Shown piece by piece: positions 26,807 to 35,689 of a stretch of DNA of 64,000 bases. The notes under the pieces are model-generated. The model saw nothing but the letters and a program-made list of their open reading frames with translations. It was not told the origin of the DNA and did no database searches. Position 1 is the first letter of the stretch. The number at the start of each line of letters is the position of its first letter. The stretch covers positions 1 through 64,000 of the forward strand of contig NZ_QEOL01000032.1 of NCBI RefSeq assembly GCF_003096715.1, written 5' to 3'. This stretch comes from Paraburkholderia silvatlantica. Lineage in GTDB: Bacteria; Pseudomonadota; Gammaproteobacteria; Burkholderiales; Burkholderiaceae. The position numbers and the translations under genes are program-made.

Positions 26807-27076
26807 TCAGTTCCCGTGATAGAGCCCCTGGTTCAGCGCCTTCTGCTGGCCCGATTGCTCGGAGCGCACCAGGTCCTGATAGACCTGAGCGTGCGTGAGC
26901 GCCATCGGCGCGCCCGAAGCGCTTGTCGACATCGGCGAGCCGCCCACGTCCTGCGCAGCCGGCGGCGTGCTGGCCTGTTGTGTCTGGTCGTCGCTCTGCG
27001 ATTGCGCCAGCGCGCTGCCTGCGAATAAGGCGGCCGCTGCGGCCACCGCGATGCGTACTGTGGTCATCGTGTTCAT
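26807..27076 (-). CDS. Small periplasmic DUF4148-like protein
   Basis: 89 residues. The signal peptide is about residues 1-26 (VRIAVAAAAALFAGSALA), followed by a Gln/Ser/Thr-rich linker. The C-terminus APMALTHAQVYQDLVRSEQS matches the LTRAQVxxELxxLE pattern of DUF4148 proteins, which are abundant in Burkholderia. A GGAG site lies nine bases before the ATG. No function is known for the family. Confidence 0.72.
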   Translation of the reverse strand: MNTMTTVRIAVAAAAALFAGSALAQSQSDDQTQQASTPPAAQDVGGSPMSTSASGAPMALTHAQVYQDLVRSEQSGQQKALNQGLYHGN

Positions 27077-27415
27077 GTCATCGCTCCAGGAGGGTTGCGC
27101 ATGTTCGGTTCCGTCATGCGCGGGACGGACGACGCGAGGGCGGCGCCTGCCGGCGGGCGGGGTGTTTCGCTCGTTGGATCGTGTGGGTATCGTGCTGCCC
27201 GCGGGCGCGTTGCGCCATGCACGCAACCTGTAGAAATCGTCAAGAAATAGGAAGGAACGGTGAACGGCGTGCGGCGGGAAAAGCTGTTGTTTTCCCAACA
27301 GCATTGAAAATGCGTGCCGTATGCGTTGTGCCGGCTTTCAGTACAATTCCGCGTTGACTTAAATAACGCGGCTTCGCGCTAAACGCGCGCCGCCGTCCTG
27401 CGCCGACCCCACGCC
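27077..27415. other. Intergenic region, no gene seen
   Basis: 339 bases between the divergent DUF4148 gene and the MFS gene. It presumably contains both promoters. I see no repeat, hairpin or open frame worth naming. Confidence 0.4.
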
Positions 27416-28600
27416 ATGCCCTTGCCTCTTCTCGCCCTTGCCGTTGCCGCTTTTGGTATCGGTACCACCGAATTCGTCATCATGGGCCTGCTGCCCGACG
27501 TCGCGCGCGACCTCTCGGTCTCGATCCCGGCGGCGGGCATGCTCGTGTCCGCCTATGCGCTCGGCGTGACGATCGGCGCGCCCATCGTCGCCATCGCCAT
27601 TGCCAATGTGCCGCGCAAGCAGGCCCTCATGCGCCTGATCGGCATCTTCATCGTCGGCAACCTGTTGTGTGCGCTCGCCCCGAACTACTCGATCCTGATG
27701 GCCGCGCGCATCGTCACCGCGTTCTGCCACGGCGCGTTCTTCGGCATCGGCTCGGTGGTCGCGGCCGGCCTCGTCGCGCCGAACCGTCGTGCCCAGGCCA
27801 TCGCGCTGATGTTCACGGGCCTGACGCTCGCCAACGTGCTGGGCGTGCCGCTCGGCACGGCGCTTGGCCAGATCGCCGGCTGGCGCACGACGTTCTGGGC
27901 CGTGACGGCCATCGGCATTCTCGCGGCAGCGGCACTGCAGGTGTGCCTGCCCGCGAAGATCGACATGCAGAAGGCGAGCCTCGTGCATGAGTTCGGTGTG
28001 CTGAAGAACCCGCAGGTGCTCATGGTGCTCGGCATGAGCGTGCTGGCCTCGGCCAGCCTCTTCGCGGTGTTCACCTACATCACGCCGATTCTCGAAGACG
28101 TGACCGGTTTCTCGCCGCATGAGGTCACCTTCGTGCTGCTGCTGTTCGGCCTCGGGCTCACGGTCGGCAGCACGCTCGGCGGCAAGCTCGCCGACTGGAA
28201 GCTCATGCGCTCGCTGCTCACGTTCCTCGCCATGATCGCCGTGGTGCTCGCCGCGTTCTCGCTGACCATGCACAACCAGATCGCCGCCATGGCGACGATC
28301 TTCGTGTGGGGCATTCTCGCGTTCGCGATCGTGCCACCGTTGCAGATCCTGATCGTCGACCGCGCGAGCGATGCGCCCAACCTCGCCTCCACGCTCAACC
28401 AGGGCGCGTTCAATCTCGGCAATGCGGGCGGTGCGTGGATCGGGGGCGTGGCGATCAGCGCGGGCGCTCCGCTCACGGCGCTACCGTGGGTGGGCGTGGC
28501 CACCGCTTTCGCTGCGCTCGCGCTCACGCTGGTTTCGGCGCACATCGATCGGCGCGCGCGCCGCCGCGTGGCGGTTTCCGGGCCGACTTCCTGCGCGTGA
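27416..28600 (+). CDS. MFS transporter, DHA1 family (AraJ/YdhP-like)
   Basis: 394 residues with about twelve membrane helices. The opening AAFGIGTTEFVIMGLLPDVA and the CHGAFFGIGSVVAAGLV segment (about residues 103-119) are characteristic of the AraJ/YdhP/NepI branch of drug:H+ antiporters. It has the typical LGVPLGTALGQIAGWRTTFW motif at about 142-161. Export of a small metabolite or drug is likely, but the substrate is unknown. A second MFS gene follows 127 bases downstream on the same strand. Confidence 0.88.
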   Translation: MPLPLLALAVAAFGIGTTEFVIMGLLPDVARDLSVSIPAAGMLVSAYALGVTIGAPIVAIAIANVPRKQALMRLIGIFIVGNLLCALAPNYSILMAARIVTAFCHGAFFGIGSVVAAGLVAPNRRAQAIALMFTGLTLANVLGVPLGTALGQIAGWRTTFWAVTAIGILAAAALQVCLPAKIDMQKASLVHEFGVLKNPQVLMVLGMSVLASASLFAVFTYITPILEDVTGFSPHEVTFVLLLFGLGLTVGSTLGGKLADWKLMRSLLTFLAMIAVVLAAFSLTMHNQIAAMATIFVWGILAFAIVPPLQILIVDRASDAPNLASTLNQGAFNLGNAGGAWIGGVAISAGAPLTALPWVGVATAFAALALTLVSAHIDRRARRRVAVSGPTSCA

Positions 28601-28727
28601 TGTTTTTCTCGATGCGGGCATGGACAGCCGCATCGTGCGTTGCGTTGCATCGCGTTGAGGCGTGCGTGCCCGACCTGACGCGCGCCTGCGCCGCGATTTT
28701 CGTGCGCACGTAGTAGCATCACGCCCG

Positions 28728-29885
28728 ATGAAAACCGTCCTCACCCGCGACTTTCTCGCGCTGATCCTCAGTGTGGCCGTGGTTGGCCTCGGCTCCGGCG
28801 CGACGCTTCCGCTCACCGCCCTCGCCCTCACCGACGCCGGTTACGGCACCGCCATCGTCGGCCTGCTCACGGCCGCCCAGGCGCTGGGGGGTCTCGCCGT
28901 CGTGCCGTTCACGGCATGGATCTCTACACGCTTCGGCTCGCGCCAGGTGATCGTCGGCTCGGTGCTGAGCGTCGCTGTCGCGACCGCGCTGATGCAGGCC
29001 AGCGGCAATCTTTGGCTCTGGGCGCTCCTGCGCATGCTCTGCGGCGCGGCGCTCATGCTGCTCTTCACGCTCGGCGAGGCCTGGGTCAACGAACTCGCCG
29101 ACGACTCGAACCGCGGCCGCGTGGTGGGCATCTATGCGACCACGTTCACGCTGTTCCAGATGTCGGGCCCGGTGCTCGTGAGCCAGATCGCGGGCTATAC
29201 GGCGTGGCGCTTCGCGATCTGCGGCGCACTCTTTCTCATCGCGCTGCCGATGCTCGCGGCGATCCGCTCGAATCCGCAGCAAACCGACATGCACGAGCCG
29301 CACGGAAGCTGGCGCCACGTGATGCCGAAAATGCCCGCGCTCATCGTCGCCACCGGCTTTTTCGCGCTGTTCGATACGCTCGCGCTCTCGCTGTTGCCGC
29401 TCTTCGCGATGGGTCACGGCATCGACGCCGAGGTGGCCGTGCTGTTCGCCTCGGTCGTGCTGCTCGGCGACACAACCATGCAATTCCCCATCGGCTGGCT
29501 CGCCGACCGGCTCGGCCGCGAGCGCGTGCATGCGCTCATGGGCGTGATCGTCGCGGTGCTGCTGCCGCTGTTGCCCTTCGTCGTCGAGACGCCCTGGCTG
29601 CGCTGGCCGCTCCTCTTCGTGTTGGGCGCGGCGGCGGGCTCCATTTATACGCTCGCCATCGTGGCGTGCGGCGAGCGTTTCGAAGGCGTCGCGCTCGTTT
29701 CCGCGAGCGCGCTCGTGAGCGCGGCGTGGAGCGCGGCGAGCTTCGGCGGCCCGATCGTCACGGGCGCGCTGATGGAGCACGCGGGCCGCGACGCCATGCT
29801 GTGGGTGTTGTTCGCGGGCGCACTGGTGTTTCTCGGCGCGCTGCGCTGGGAGCGCTCGCGAGGTTTGGCGCACGCGCGCGCATAA
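28728..29885 (+). CDS. MFS transporter (YcaD-like)
   Basis: 385 residues and twelve predicted helices. The loop FTAWISTRFGSRQVIVGS and the GEAWVNELADDSNRGRVVGIY segment (about residues 116-136) are typical of YcaD-type permeases. It starts at 28728, immediately before the first hydrophobic helix. It ends shortly before a strong terminator and is convergent with fahA. The substrate is unknown. Confidence 0.85.
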   Translation: MKTVLTRDFLALILSVAVVGLGSGATLPLTALALTDAGYGTAIVGLLTAAQALGGLAVVPFTAWISTRFGSRQVIVGSVLSVAVATALMQASGNLWLWALLRMLCGAALMLLFTLGEAWVNELADDSNRGRVVGIYATTFTLFQMSGPVLVSQIAGYTAWRFAICGALFLIALPMLAAIRSNPQQTDMHEPHGSWRHVMPKMPALIVATGFFALFDTLALSLLPLFAMGHGIDAEVAVLFASVVLLGDTTMQFPIGWLADRLGRERVHALMGVIVAVLLPLLPFVVETPWLRWPLLFVLGAAAGSIYTLAIVACGERFEGVALVSASALVSAAWSAASFGGPIVTGALMEHAGRDAMLWVLFAGALVFLGALRWERSRGLAHARA

Positions 29886-29903
29886 CGCGAGCACGAACGA
29901 AAT

Positions 29904-29938
29904 AACGGCCGATGCGCCTTCAAAGCGCATCGGCCGTT
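29904..29938. terminator. Bidirectional terminator between MFS gene and fahA
   Basis: A perfect 14-bp stem (AACGGCCGATGCGC / GCGCATCGGCCGTT) with a seven-base loop, between convergent genes. Confidence 0.8.
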
Positions 29939-29969
29939 GTGCTTTTCAGGCTTTGAGACTCATGCGCCG

Positions 29970-31283
29970 TTACTTCAGCGCCGGCAGGATCTTGCCGGCG
30001 CAGGCGCCGAAGCCCACGCGATAGCCGTCGCCCTGGCACCAGCCCGCGAGCGTGAGTTCGTCGCCGTCTTCGATAAAGCCGCGCGTGCCGCCGCTCTTCA
30101 GTTCGAGCGGATGCTTTGCGTTCCATGTCAGTTCGAGCAGGCTGCCGAACGAGTCCGGCTTCGGGCCCGAGATCGTGCCCGAACCCATCAGGTCGCCCAC
30201 GCGCGTGTTGCACCCTGCCACGGTGTGATGCGCGAGCTGCTGCGCCATCGACCAGTACATGTGGCGGAAATTCGTGCGCGCAATGGTCGTCGCCTCTTGA
30301 GCGCCCTCGGGACGCATCCGCACTTCGAGCGAAATATCGAACGCATGGTTGCCTTCGTGACGCAGGTATTCGAGCGGCTGCGGCTCCTGCGCCGGCTGCG
30401 CGACACGGAACGGCTCCAGCGCGTCGAGCGTGACGACCCACGGCGAGATCGTCGTGGCGAATCCTTTGGAATTGAACGGCCCGAGCGGCACGTACTCCCA
30501 TTGCTGGATGTCTCGCGCGCTCCAGTCGTTGAGCAGCACCATGCCGAAGATGTGGTCCTCGGCGTCCTCGCACGCGATCGGTTCGCCGAGCGCATTGCCG
30601 CGCCCGACGATGAAGCCCGTTTCCAGCTCGATATCGAGCTTGCGGCACGCCCCGAACACCGGACGCTCCTGATCGGGCAGCTTCAGCTGGCCCCTCGGGC
30701 GGCGCACCGGCGTGCCGCTCACCACCACCGACGACGCGCGGCCGTTATAGCCGATCGGCATCTCGGACCAGTTCGGCAGAAGCGCATTCTTCGGATCGCG
30801 AAACATCGAGCCGACGTTCGTCGCGTGTTCCTTCGACGAGTAGAAGTCGGTGTAGCCCGGAATCTGCACGGGCAGATGCAGCTTCGCGTCGGCGAGCTTC
30901 ACGAAGGCGCGCCGGCGCAACGCCGCGTCGTCGCGCAGCGTGGCCGTTTCGCGCGCAAGCAGCGACGCAAGCTGCACGCGCACGCTGCGCCACGTCTCGC
31001 GGCCAAGCGCGATGAAGTCGTTCAGCGCGGCACGCGCAAAGACGTCCTGCTGCGCATTCGCGGGCAGACGCAGCAGGCCCGCTTCGTGCAGCACCGCAAG
31101 GTCGGCCACGAGGTCGCCGATCGCCACGCCCACGCGCGCCGTTGCGTTATGGGTATCGCTGAACACGCCGAACGGCAGGTTCTGGATCGGGAAATCGCAC
31201 TGCGCGTCGTTCGCGCGCTCGACCCAGCTCTTGCGGCTCGCGTCGAGCGTCGCCTTGAGTTCGTCCGTCATGGTGCTGTTCAT
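29970..31283 (-). CDS. fahA: Fumarylacetoacetase
   Basis: 437 residues. It hydrolyses fumarylacetoacetate to fumarate and acetoacetate, the last step of tyrosine/homogentisate degradation. The SH3-like N-domain starts near FPIQNLPFGVFSD. The catalytic FAH domain has GYTDFYSSKEHATNVG, the metal and substrate ligands in KLDIELETGFIVGRG, and NDWSARDIQQWEYVPLGPF, GSGTISGP. The ATG overlaps the hmgA stop as ATGA, indicating translational coupling. Maleylacetoacetate isomerase is not adjacent. Confidence 0.95.
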   Translation of the reverse strand: MNSTMTDELKATLDASRKSWVERANDAQCDFPIQNLPFGVFSDTHNATARVGVAIGDLVADLAVLHEAGLLRLPANAQQDVFARAALNDFIALGRETWRSVRVQLASLLARETATLRDDAALRRRAFVKLADAKLHLPVQIPGYTDFYSSKEHATNVGSMFRDPKNALLPNWSEMPIGYNGRASSVVVSGTPVRRPRGQLKLPDQERPVFGACRKLDIELETGFIVGRGNALGEPIACEDAEDHIFGMVLLNDWSARDIQQWEYVPLGPFNSKGFATTISPWVVTLDALEPFRVAQPAQEPQPLEYLRHEGNHAFDISLEVRMRPEGAQEATTIARTNFRHMYWSMAQQLAHHTVAGCNTRVGDLMGSGTISGPKPDSFGSLLELTWNAKHPLELKSGGTRGFIEDGDELTLAGWCQGDGYRVGFGACAGKILPALK

Positions 31284-32632
31284 GACTGCTGCTCCGGATT
31301 GAAGTGTTTCTTGAGGCCTTGCCAGCACTCGTAGTAGTGCGCCTGCAGCTGGCTCGCCTCGAGCGCGTAGCGCGTCGGGCGGATCAGCGTGCGGGTCTCG
31401 AACATGAAGGCCATCGTGTCGCCGACCTTGTGCGGTCGGGTCGTGTCGGCATTCGAGGCTTTTTCGAAGGTCTCGGCATCCGGGCCGTGGCCCGACATGC
31501 AGTTGTGCAGGCTCGCGCCGCCCGGCACGAAGCCTTCGGCCTTGGCGTCGTACACGCCGTGCACGAGGCCCATGAACTCGCTCGCCACGTTGCGGTGATA
31601 CCAGGGCGGACGGAACGTGTTCTCGGCCGCGAGCCAGCGCGGCGGGAAGATCACGAAGTCGATCGAGTCGACGCCCGGCGTGTCCGTGGGCGCGTGCAGC
31701 ACGAGGAAGATCGAAGGGTCGGGATGGTCGTAGCTGATCGAGCCGATGGTATTGAAGCGGCGCAGATCGTACTTGCAGGGTGCATAGTTGCCGTGCCACG
31801 CCACCACGTCGAGCGGCGAGTGGCCGATGTCGGCGCGCCAGAGCTGGCCGCCCAGTTTCGTGACGAGTTCGAACTCGCCTTCGCGGTCCTCATATGCGGC
31901 GACCGGCGTGAGGAAGTCGCGCGGATTCGCGAGTCCATTCGAGCCGATTACGCCGAGATCCGGCAGACGCAGGAGCGCGCCGAAGTTCTCGCAGATATAG
32001 CCGCGTGCTTCGCCATCGGGCAAATCCACCGTAAAGCGCACGCCGCGCGGAATCACAACGATCTCGAAGGGCTCGACGTCGAGCCGGCCCATCTCCGTGC
32101 GAATGGCAAGACGCCCTTGCTGCGGGACGATCAGCAGTTCGCCGTCGGTGTTGTAGAAAAAGCGGTCCACCATCGGCCGGTTTGCCGCGTACAGGTGGAT
32201 CGCGCAGCCGCTCATCGAGGCCGCCGAGCCGTTGCCCGCCATCGTCACCCAGCCGTCGATGAAATCGGTGGGCGCCGTGGGCACGGGTAGCGCGTCCCAG
32301 CGCAGCTGGTTGGGCGGCGTGGGCGGCACCTCGTTGAAATCGGCGACGAGGCGCGGCGCACCGTTCACCGAGAGGCGCGACGTGACCGGCGCAAACGGCT
32401 GATGCACGGCGCCCGGACGGATCCGGTAGAGCCATGTGCGACGGTTGTGCGAGCGCGGCGCGGTGAACGCGGTGCCCGAGAGCTGCTCGGCGTACAGGCC
32501 ATAGGCGCAGCGCTGCGGCGAGTTCTGGCCTGCGGGCAGCGCGCCCGCCAGCGCCTCGGTCGCGAATTCGTTGGCGAAACCGCTCATATAGCCGTGCTGG
32601 ACTTCGGCTGGATGCCGTAAGGGTGCGTTCAT
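31280..32632 (-). CDS. hmgA: Homogentisate 1,2-dioxygenase
   Basis: 450 residues, full length. It cleaves the homogentisate ring to maleylacetoacetate with Fe(II). The start follows a GGAGAG site. Recognisable blocks are GYMSGFANEFATEAL near the N-terminus, YKVCENFG-like GYICENFGALLRLPD, and the iron-site region PPWYHRNVASEFMG together with LHNCMSGHGPDAETFE. It is first in the hmgA-fahA operon; an upstream dyad may be its operator. Together the two genes turn homogentisate into central metabolites once the isomerase acts. Confidence 0.96.
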   Translation of the reverse strand: MNAPLRHPAEVQHGYMSGFANEFATEALAGALPAGQNSPQRCAYGLYAEQLSGTAFTAPRSHNRRTWLYRIRPGAVHQPFAPVTSRLSVNGAPRLVADFNEVPPTPPNQLRWDALPVPTAPTDFIDGWVTMAGNGSAASMSGCAIHLYAANRPMVDRFFYNTDGELLIVPQQGRLAIRTEMGRLDVEPFEIVVIPRGVRFTVDLPDGEARGYICENFGALLRLPDLGVIGSNGLANPRDFLTPVAAYEDREGEFELVTKLGGQLWRADIGHSPLDVVAWHGNYAPCKYDLRRFNTIGSISYDHPDPSIFLVLHAPTDTPGVDSIDFVIFPPRWLAAENTFRPPWYHRNVASEFMGLVHGVYDAKAEGFVPGGASLHNCMSGHGPDAETFEKASNADTTRPHKVGDTMAFMFETRTLIRPTRYALEASQLQAHYYECWQGLKKHFNPEQQS

Positions 32633-32689
32633 CGCTGTCTCTCCACGTTCTCGGGTCATGACATGACGCCATGTGATTTACGGATGGTA

Positions 32690-32704
32690 AAACGAATTAC
32701 GTTT
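32690..32704. promoter_or_regulatory. Dyad AAACG-N5-CGTTT upstream of hmgA (putative operator)
   Basis: A symmetric 15-bp element (AAACGAATTACGTTT) about 60 bases before the hmgA start, in a locally AT-rich stretch. Homogentisate operons are commonly repressed by an HmgR-type regulator; assigning this site to one is inference. Confidence 0.35.
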
Positions 32705-32876
32705 AGTGAAATTAAGCGTATACCCTGACGAATCGCTGGCAGTCTCCAGAACGGGGGCGAACGGTCGATAACGTTATGACCAAACAGTCCATCCGCGGCG
32801 GCTGCGGGCTGCTACCATCGGGTCATGCGACCCCGTGCGGGGCTCGCGCTTTTGACCCGCTTCCTGCCAGATCATC

Positions 32877-33704
32877 ATGATTGCTCCCACCATTCCCGAG
32901 CTCGTTGCCCGCGCCGCCGACCATCCATTTCTCGGCGAGCATCTGGCGATGGGCACGGGAACGCACGCCAAGGAGGCCGTGGCACGGCGGCGCGGCGTGG
33001 AGCTATTGAGCGCCTACGAGCCGATTTACGACATCAGCGTGCACAGCGGGGCGCAATCGCTCACCGCCGATCTCGCGATGGCCTCGCGCTTTGGCGACGA
33101 GCTCGGCTTTCAGGCGGTCACGCTGCGCGAACAGAACGGCCAGTTCGCGCCCTGCGACGCATTCAGCGACACCCTCGACGACCCCGACCTCGTCGCGGTC
33201 GACCGCATGGTGCGCGCGCTGCACGCCATCAATTTTCTGGGTGGCCAGCAGCACGGGCTGCTCTTCCTGCGCGTGCACGAGCGGCTCCTGAAGAGCGTGA
33301 AGTACGACCACGGACGGCATTTCTCGAACGTGCTGGTGTCGTTCGGGCTGAACCCCGGGCGCATCGTGATCGAACTGCCGGCGGCGGCGGTCGCGCACCG
33401 CACGTTCCTCGGCTATCTCACGAAGAGCTATCAGCGCTACGGGTTCAAGGTGGCGGGCAATCTGCCCAATGCCGGGCAGATTCTTTCGGTAGCGGATGCG
33501 CCTCGGCCCGACTTCGTGAAGATGGACGCGGCGTCCGCGCTGCGCGATTCGATGGTGAAGCCGCTCGTGAGCTATGCGGCGCGCCTGCGCATACCGCTTA
33601 TTTTCAACCGCGTGACCGATGCGGCGCAGTTCGAGCAGTTGCAGCAATACGACGTGCGCTTCGTGCAGGGGCCGGTGTTCGCGGCCCAGGACAAGGTGGT
33701 TTGA
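32877..33704 (+). CDS. Degenerate EAL-domain protein
   Basis: 275 residues. The overall course of an EAL phosphodiesterase is recognisable: AYEPIYDISV where EAL would stand (about residues 46-55), RIVIELPAAAVAH for the second Glu strand, PDFVKMDAASALRD for the Asp-Lys-Asp strand, and RVTDAAQFEQLQQYDVRFVQGPVF for the EGVE...QG ending. The EAL triad, the DDFGTG loop and the EGVET Glu are all replaced. It is therefore probably not an active c-di-GMP phosphodiesterase but a binding or scaffolding protein. There is no GGDEF or membrane part. Confidence 0.78.
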   Translation: MIAPTIPELVARAADHPFLGEHLAMGTGTHAKEAVARRRGVELLSAYEPIYDISVHSGAQSLTADLAMASRFGDELGFQAVTLREQNGQFAPCDAFSDTLDDPDLVAVDRMVRALHAINFLGGQQHGLLFLRVHERLLKSVKYDHGRHFSNVLVSFGLNPGRIVIELPAAAVAHRTFLGYLTKSYQRYGFKVAGNLPNAGQILSVADAPRPDFVKMDAASALRDSMVKPLVSYAARLRIPLIFNRVTDAAQFEQLQQYDVRFVQGPVFAAQDKVV

Positions 33705-33727
33705 GGGGATGCGCGGGGGCTAATCGT

Positions 33728-33758
33728 TCAGGCGCGGCGCCCCGGGGTCCGCGCCTGA
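33728..33758. terminator. Hairpin between EAL gene and murB
   Basis: A 10-bp stem TCAGGCGCGG / CCGCGCCTGA with an 11-base GC loop that can itself fold. It lies between convergent genes and has no strong T-run, so termination is likely but not certain. Confidence 0.5.
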
Positions 33759-33776
33759 GAGGCCTCGTTCCTGGCC

Positions 33777-34832
33777 TTAGAGGCTGACAGGTTCCTGCTC
33801 CAGCTCCACGCCGAAGCGCGCGAGCACGTCGCACTGGATCGCCATTGCGAGTTCGAGAATGTCCGCGCCGGTCGCACCGCCGCGATTGACGAGCACGAGC
33901 GCCTGACGCTCATGCACCGCCGCTGCGCGCAGCGCACGGCCCTTCCAGCCGCACCGGTCGATCATCCAGCCCGCCGCGAGCTTCACGCGCCCGTCGGCCT
34001 GCTGGTACGAAACGATCTGCGGCTCGCGCGCGATGAGCATATCGAACTGCCGCGCTTCGATCACGGGATTCTTGAAAAAACTGCCCGCATTGCCGAGTTC
34101 GAGCGGGTCAGGCAGCTTCGCGCGCCGCACCGCGACCACGGCGTCGAACACGGCACGCGCATGCGGCACCTCGCCGGCGTTGTGCTGCGCCAGTTCGCGC
34201 GCGAGATCGGCATAGCCCGCATTGGGCTGCCAGACCTTCGGCAGGCGGAACGTAACCGAGGTAATGACGAAGCGATCGCGCCCTTCGCGCTTGAAGAAGC
34301 TGTCGCGATAGCCGAAGCGGCAGGCGGGGGCGTCGAACTCGACGGCTTTGCCCGTCGCCATCTCGATGGCCCGCACCGACACGCAGCGCTCGGCCATCTC
34401 GAGCCCGTAAGCGCCGATGTTCTGAATGGGCGCCGCGCCCACCGTGCCCGGGATAAGCGCCAGATTCTCGAGGCCCGGCATACCCGCTTCGAGCGTCCAG
34501 GACACGAAATCGTGCCAGTTCTCGCCCGCGGCCGCTTCCACGTACCAGGCGTGGCCGTCTTCACGGGCAACGCGCCTGCCGGCCAGCGCCATGAGCAGCA
34601 CGAGACCGTCGAAGTCGCGCGTGAGCACCACGTTGCTGCCGCCGCCCAGCACGAGCGTGCGCAAGCCCTGGGCGCGCGGGTCGCGCACGGCGGCGGCGAG
34701 ATCGGCCTCGCTTTCGACCCGGCACGCATAGCGCGCACGCACGTCGAAGCCGAATGTGTTGTGCGCGCGCAGCGCAAAGCCGGCGGCGAACCACACTGGG
34801 GACGTAGTGACGGGCGTTTGGACGACGGGCAT
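33777..34832 (-). CDS. murB: UDP-N-acetylenolpyruvoylglucosamine reductase
   Basis: 351 residues, the type I MurB length. It reduces UDP-GlcNAc-enolpyruvate to UDP-MurNAc with NADPH and FAD in the cytoplasm. The FAD-binding half has TLVLGGGSNVVLTRDFDGLV and NLALIPGTVGAAPIQNIGAYG (about residues 110-130). The substrate half has CRFGYRDSFFK and the proton-donor segment LGNAGSFFKNPV. The ATG at 34832 gives the standard N-terminus. It is divergent from yajQ. Confidence 0.95.
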   Translation of the reverse strand: MPVVQTPVTTSPVWFAAGFALRAHNTFGFDVRARYACRVESEADLAAAVRDPRAQGLRTLVLGGGSNVVLTRDFDGLVLLMALAGRRVAREDGHAWYVEAAAGENWHDFVSWTLEAGMPGLENLALIPGTVGAAPIQNIGAYGLEMAERCVSVRAIEMATGKAVEFDAPACRFGYRDSFFKREGRDRFVITSVTFRLPKVWQPNAGYADLARELAQHNAGEVPHARAVFDAVVAVRRAKLPDPLELGNAGSFFKNPVIEARQFDMLIAREPQIVSYQQADGRVKLAAGWMIDRCGWKGRALRAAAVHERQALVLVNRGGATGADILELAMAIQCDVLARFGVELEQEPVSL

Positions 34833-35128
34833 CGAGGAAGAACTGGACACAGACAGCAGACGAAAAATGGCCGCGAAGGCAGAAATAGCCGCCGGCGGGC
34901 ACCCGCGGGAAACTGCGCACCGCCCACTCGCCTCCGGGCGGCGGCAAGCCGCCTTGGGCAAACGCAACGGCGCCGGTAGAATGGCGTCGGTCCGTGATTA
35001 TAGCGAGTGCGCGAACCGCTGCCTCAAAATGCGTCAGCGGCCTGCGGAATACGGCTGCGGCCCGCGGGCACCTGGTTTGCGCAGCTTTTGCACCGCCATT
35101 TGCGCACCCGTACTTTTTGGAGAAAGCA

Positions 35129-35614
35129 ATGCCATCGTTTGACGTCGTCAGCGAAGCCAACATGATCGAAGTAAAGAACGCCGTGGAGCAATCCAACAAG
35201 GAGATCTCCACCCGCTTCGACTTCAAGGGCTCGGATTCGCGCGTCGAGCAAAAGGAGCGCGAGCTGACCGCGTTCGCCGACGACGACTTCAAGCTCGGCC
35301 AGGTGAAGGACGTGCTCGTGTCGAAAATGGCCAAGCGCAATGTGGACGTGCGCTTCCTCGACTACGGCAAGATCGAGAAGATCGGCGGCGACAAGGTCAA
35401 GCAGGTCATCACCGTGAAGAAGGGGGTGTCGGGCGACCTCGCGAAGAAGATCGTGCGGCTCGTGAAGGACAGCAAGATCAAGGTCCAGGCGAGCATCCAG
35501 GGCGACGCCGTGCGCGTGACGGGCGCCAAGCGCGACGACCTGCAAAGCGTGATCGCCATGCTGCGCAAGGACGTGACCGATACGCCGCTCGACTTCAACA
35601 ACTTCCGCGATTAA
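35129..35614 (+). CDS. yajQ: YajQ-family nucleotide-binding protein
   Basis: 161 residues, the full family length. It has MPSFDVVSEANMIEVKNAVE at the start, STRFDFKGSDS near residue 28, and a C-terminal VRVTGAKRDDLQSVIAMLR block. The fold is two ferredoxin-like repeats. Some family members bind cyclic di-GMP and act with a transcription factor; others bind tRNA or nucleotides. A GGAGAAAGC site precedes the ATG. It is followed by a clear terminator. Confidence 0.93.
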   Translation: MPSFDVVSEANMIEVKNAVEQSNKEISTRFDFKGSDSRVEQKERELTAFADDDFKLGQVKDVLVSKMAKRNVDVRFLDYGKIEKIGGDKVKQVITVKKGVSGDLAKKIVRLVKDSKIKVQASIQGDAVRVTGAKRDDLQSVIAMLRKDVTDTPLDFNNFRD

Positions 35615-35635
35615 GGCGGCAAGTCCAGCGCATCG

Positions 35636-35665
35636 CGGGGCGGCTCGGGCCGCCCCGTTTCGTTT
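35636..35665 (+). terminator. Intrinsic terminator of yajQ
   Basis: A nine-bp GC stem (CGGGGCGGC / GCCGCCCCG) with a TCGG tetraloop, followed by TTTCGTTT. Confidence 0.82.
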
Positions 35666-35689
35666 CGCCCGTCCCCGCTTCTCTCGCGC

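Noticed and set aside
27416..29885. Two MFS genes as one tripartite or heterodimeric pump.
   Set aside because: The proteins belong to different MFS groups and are separated by 127 bases; adjacency alone does not support a complex.
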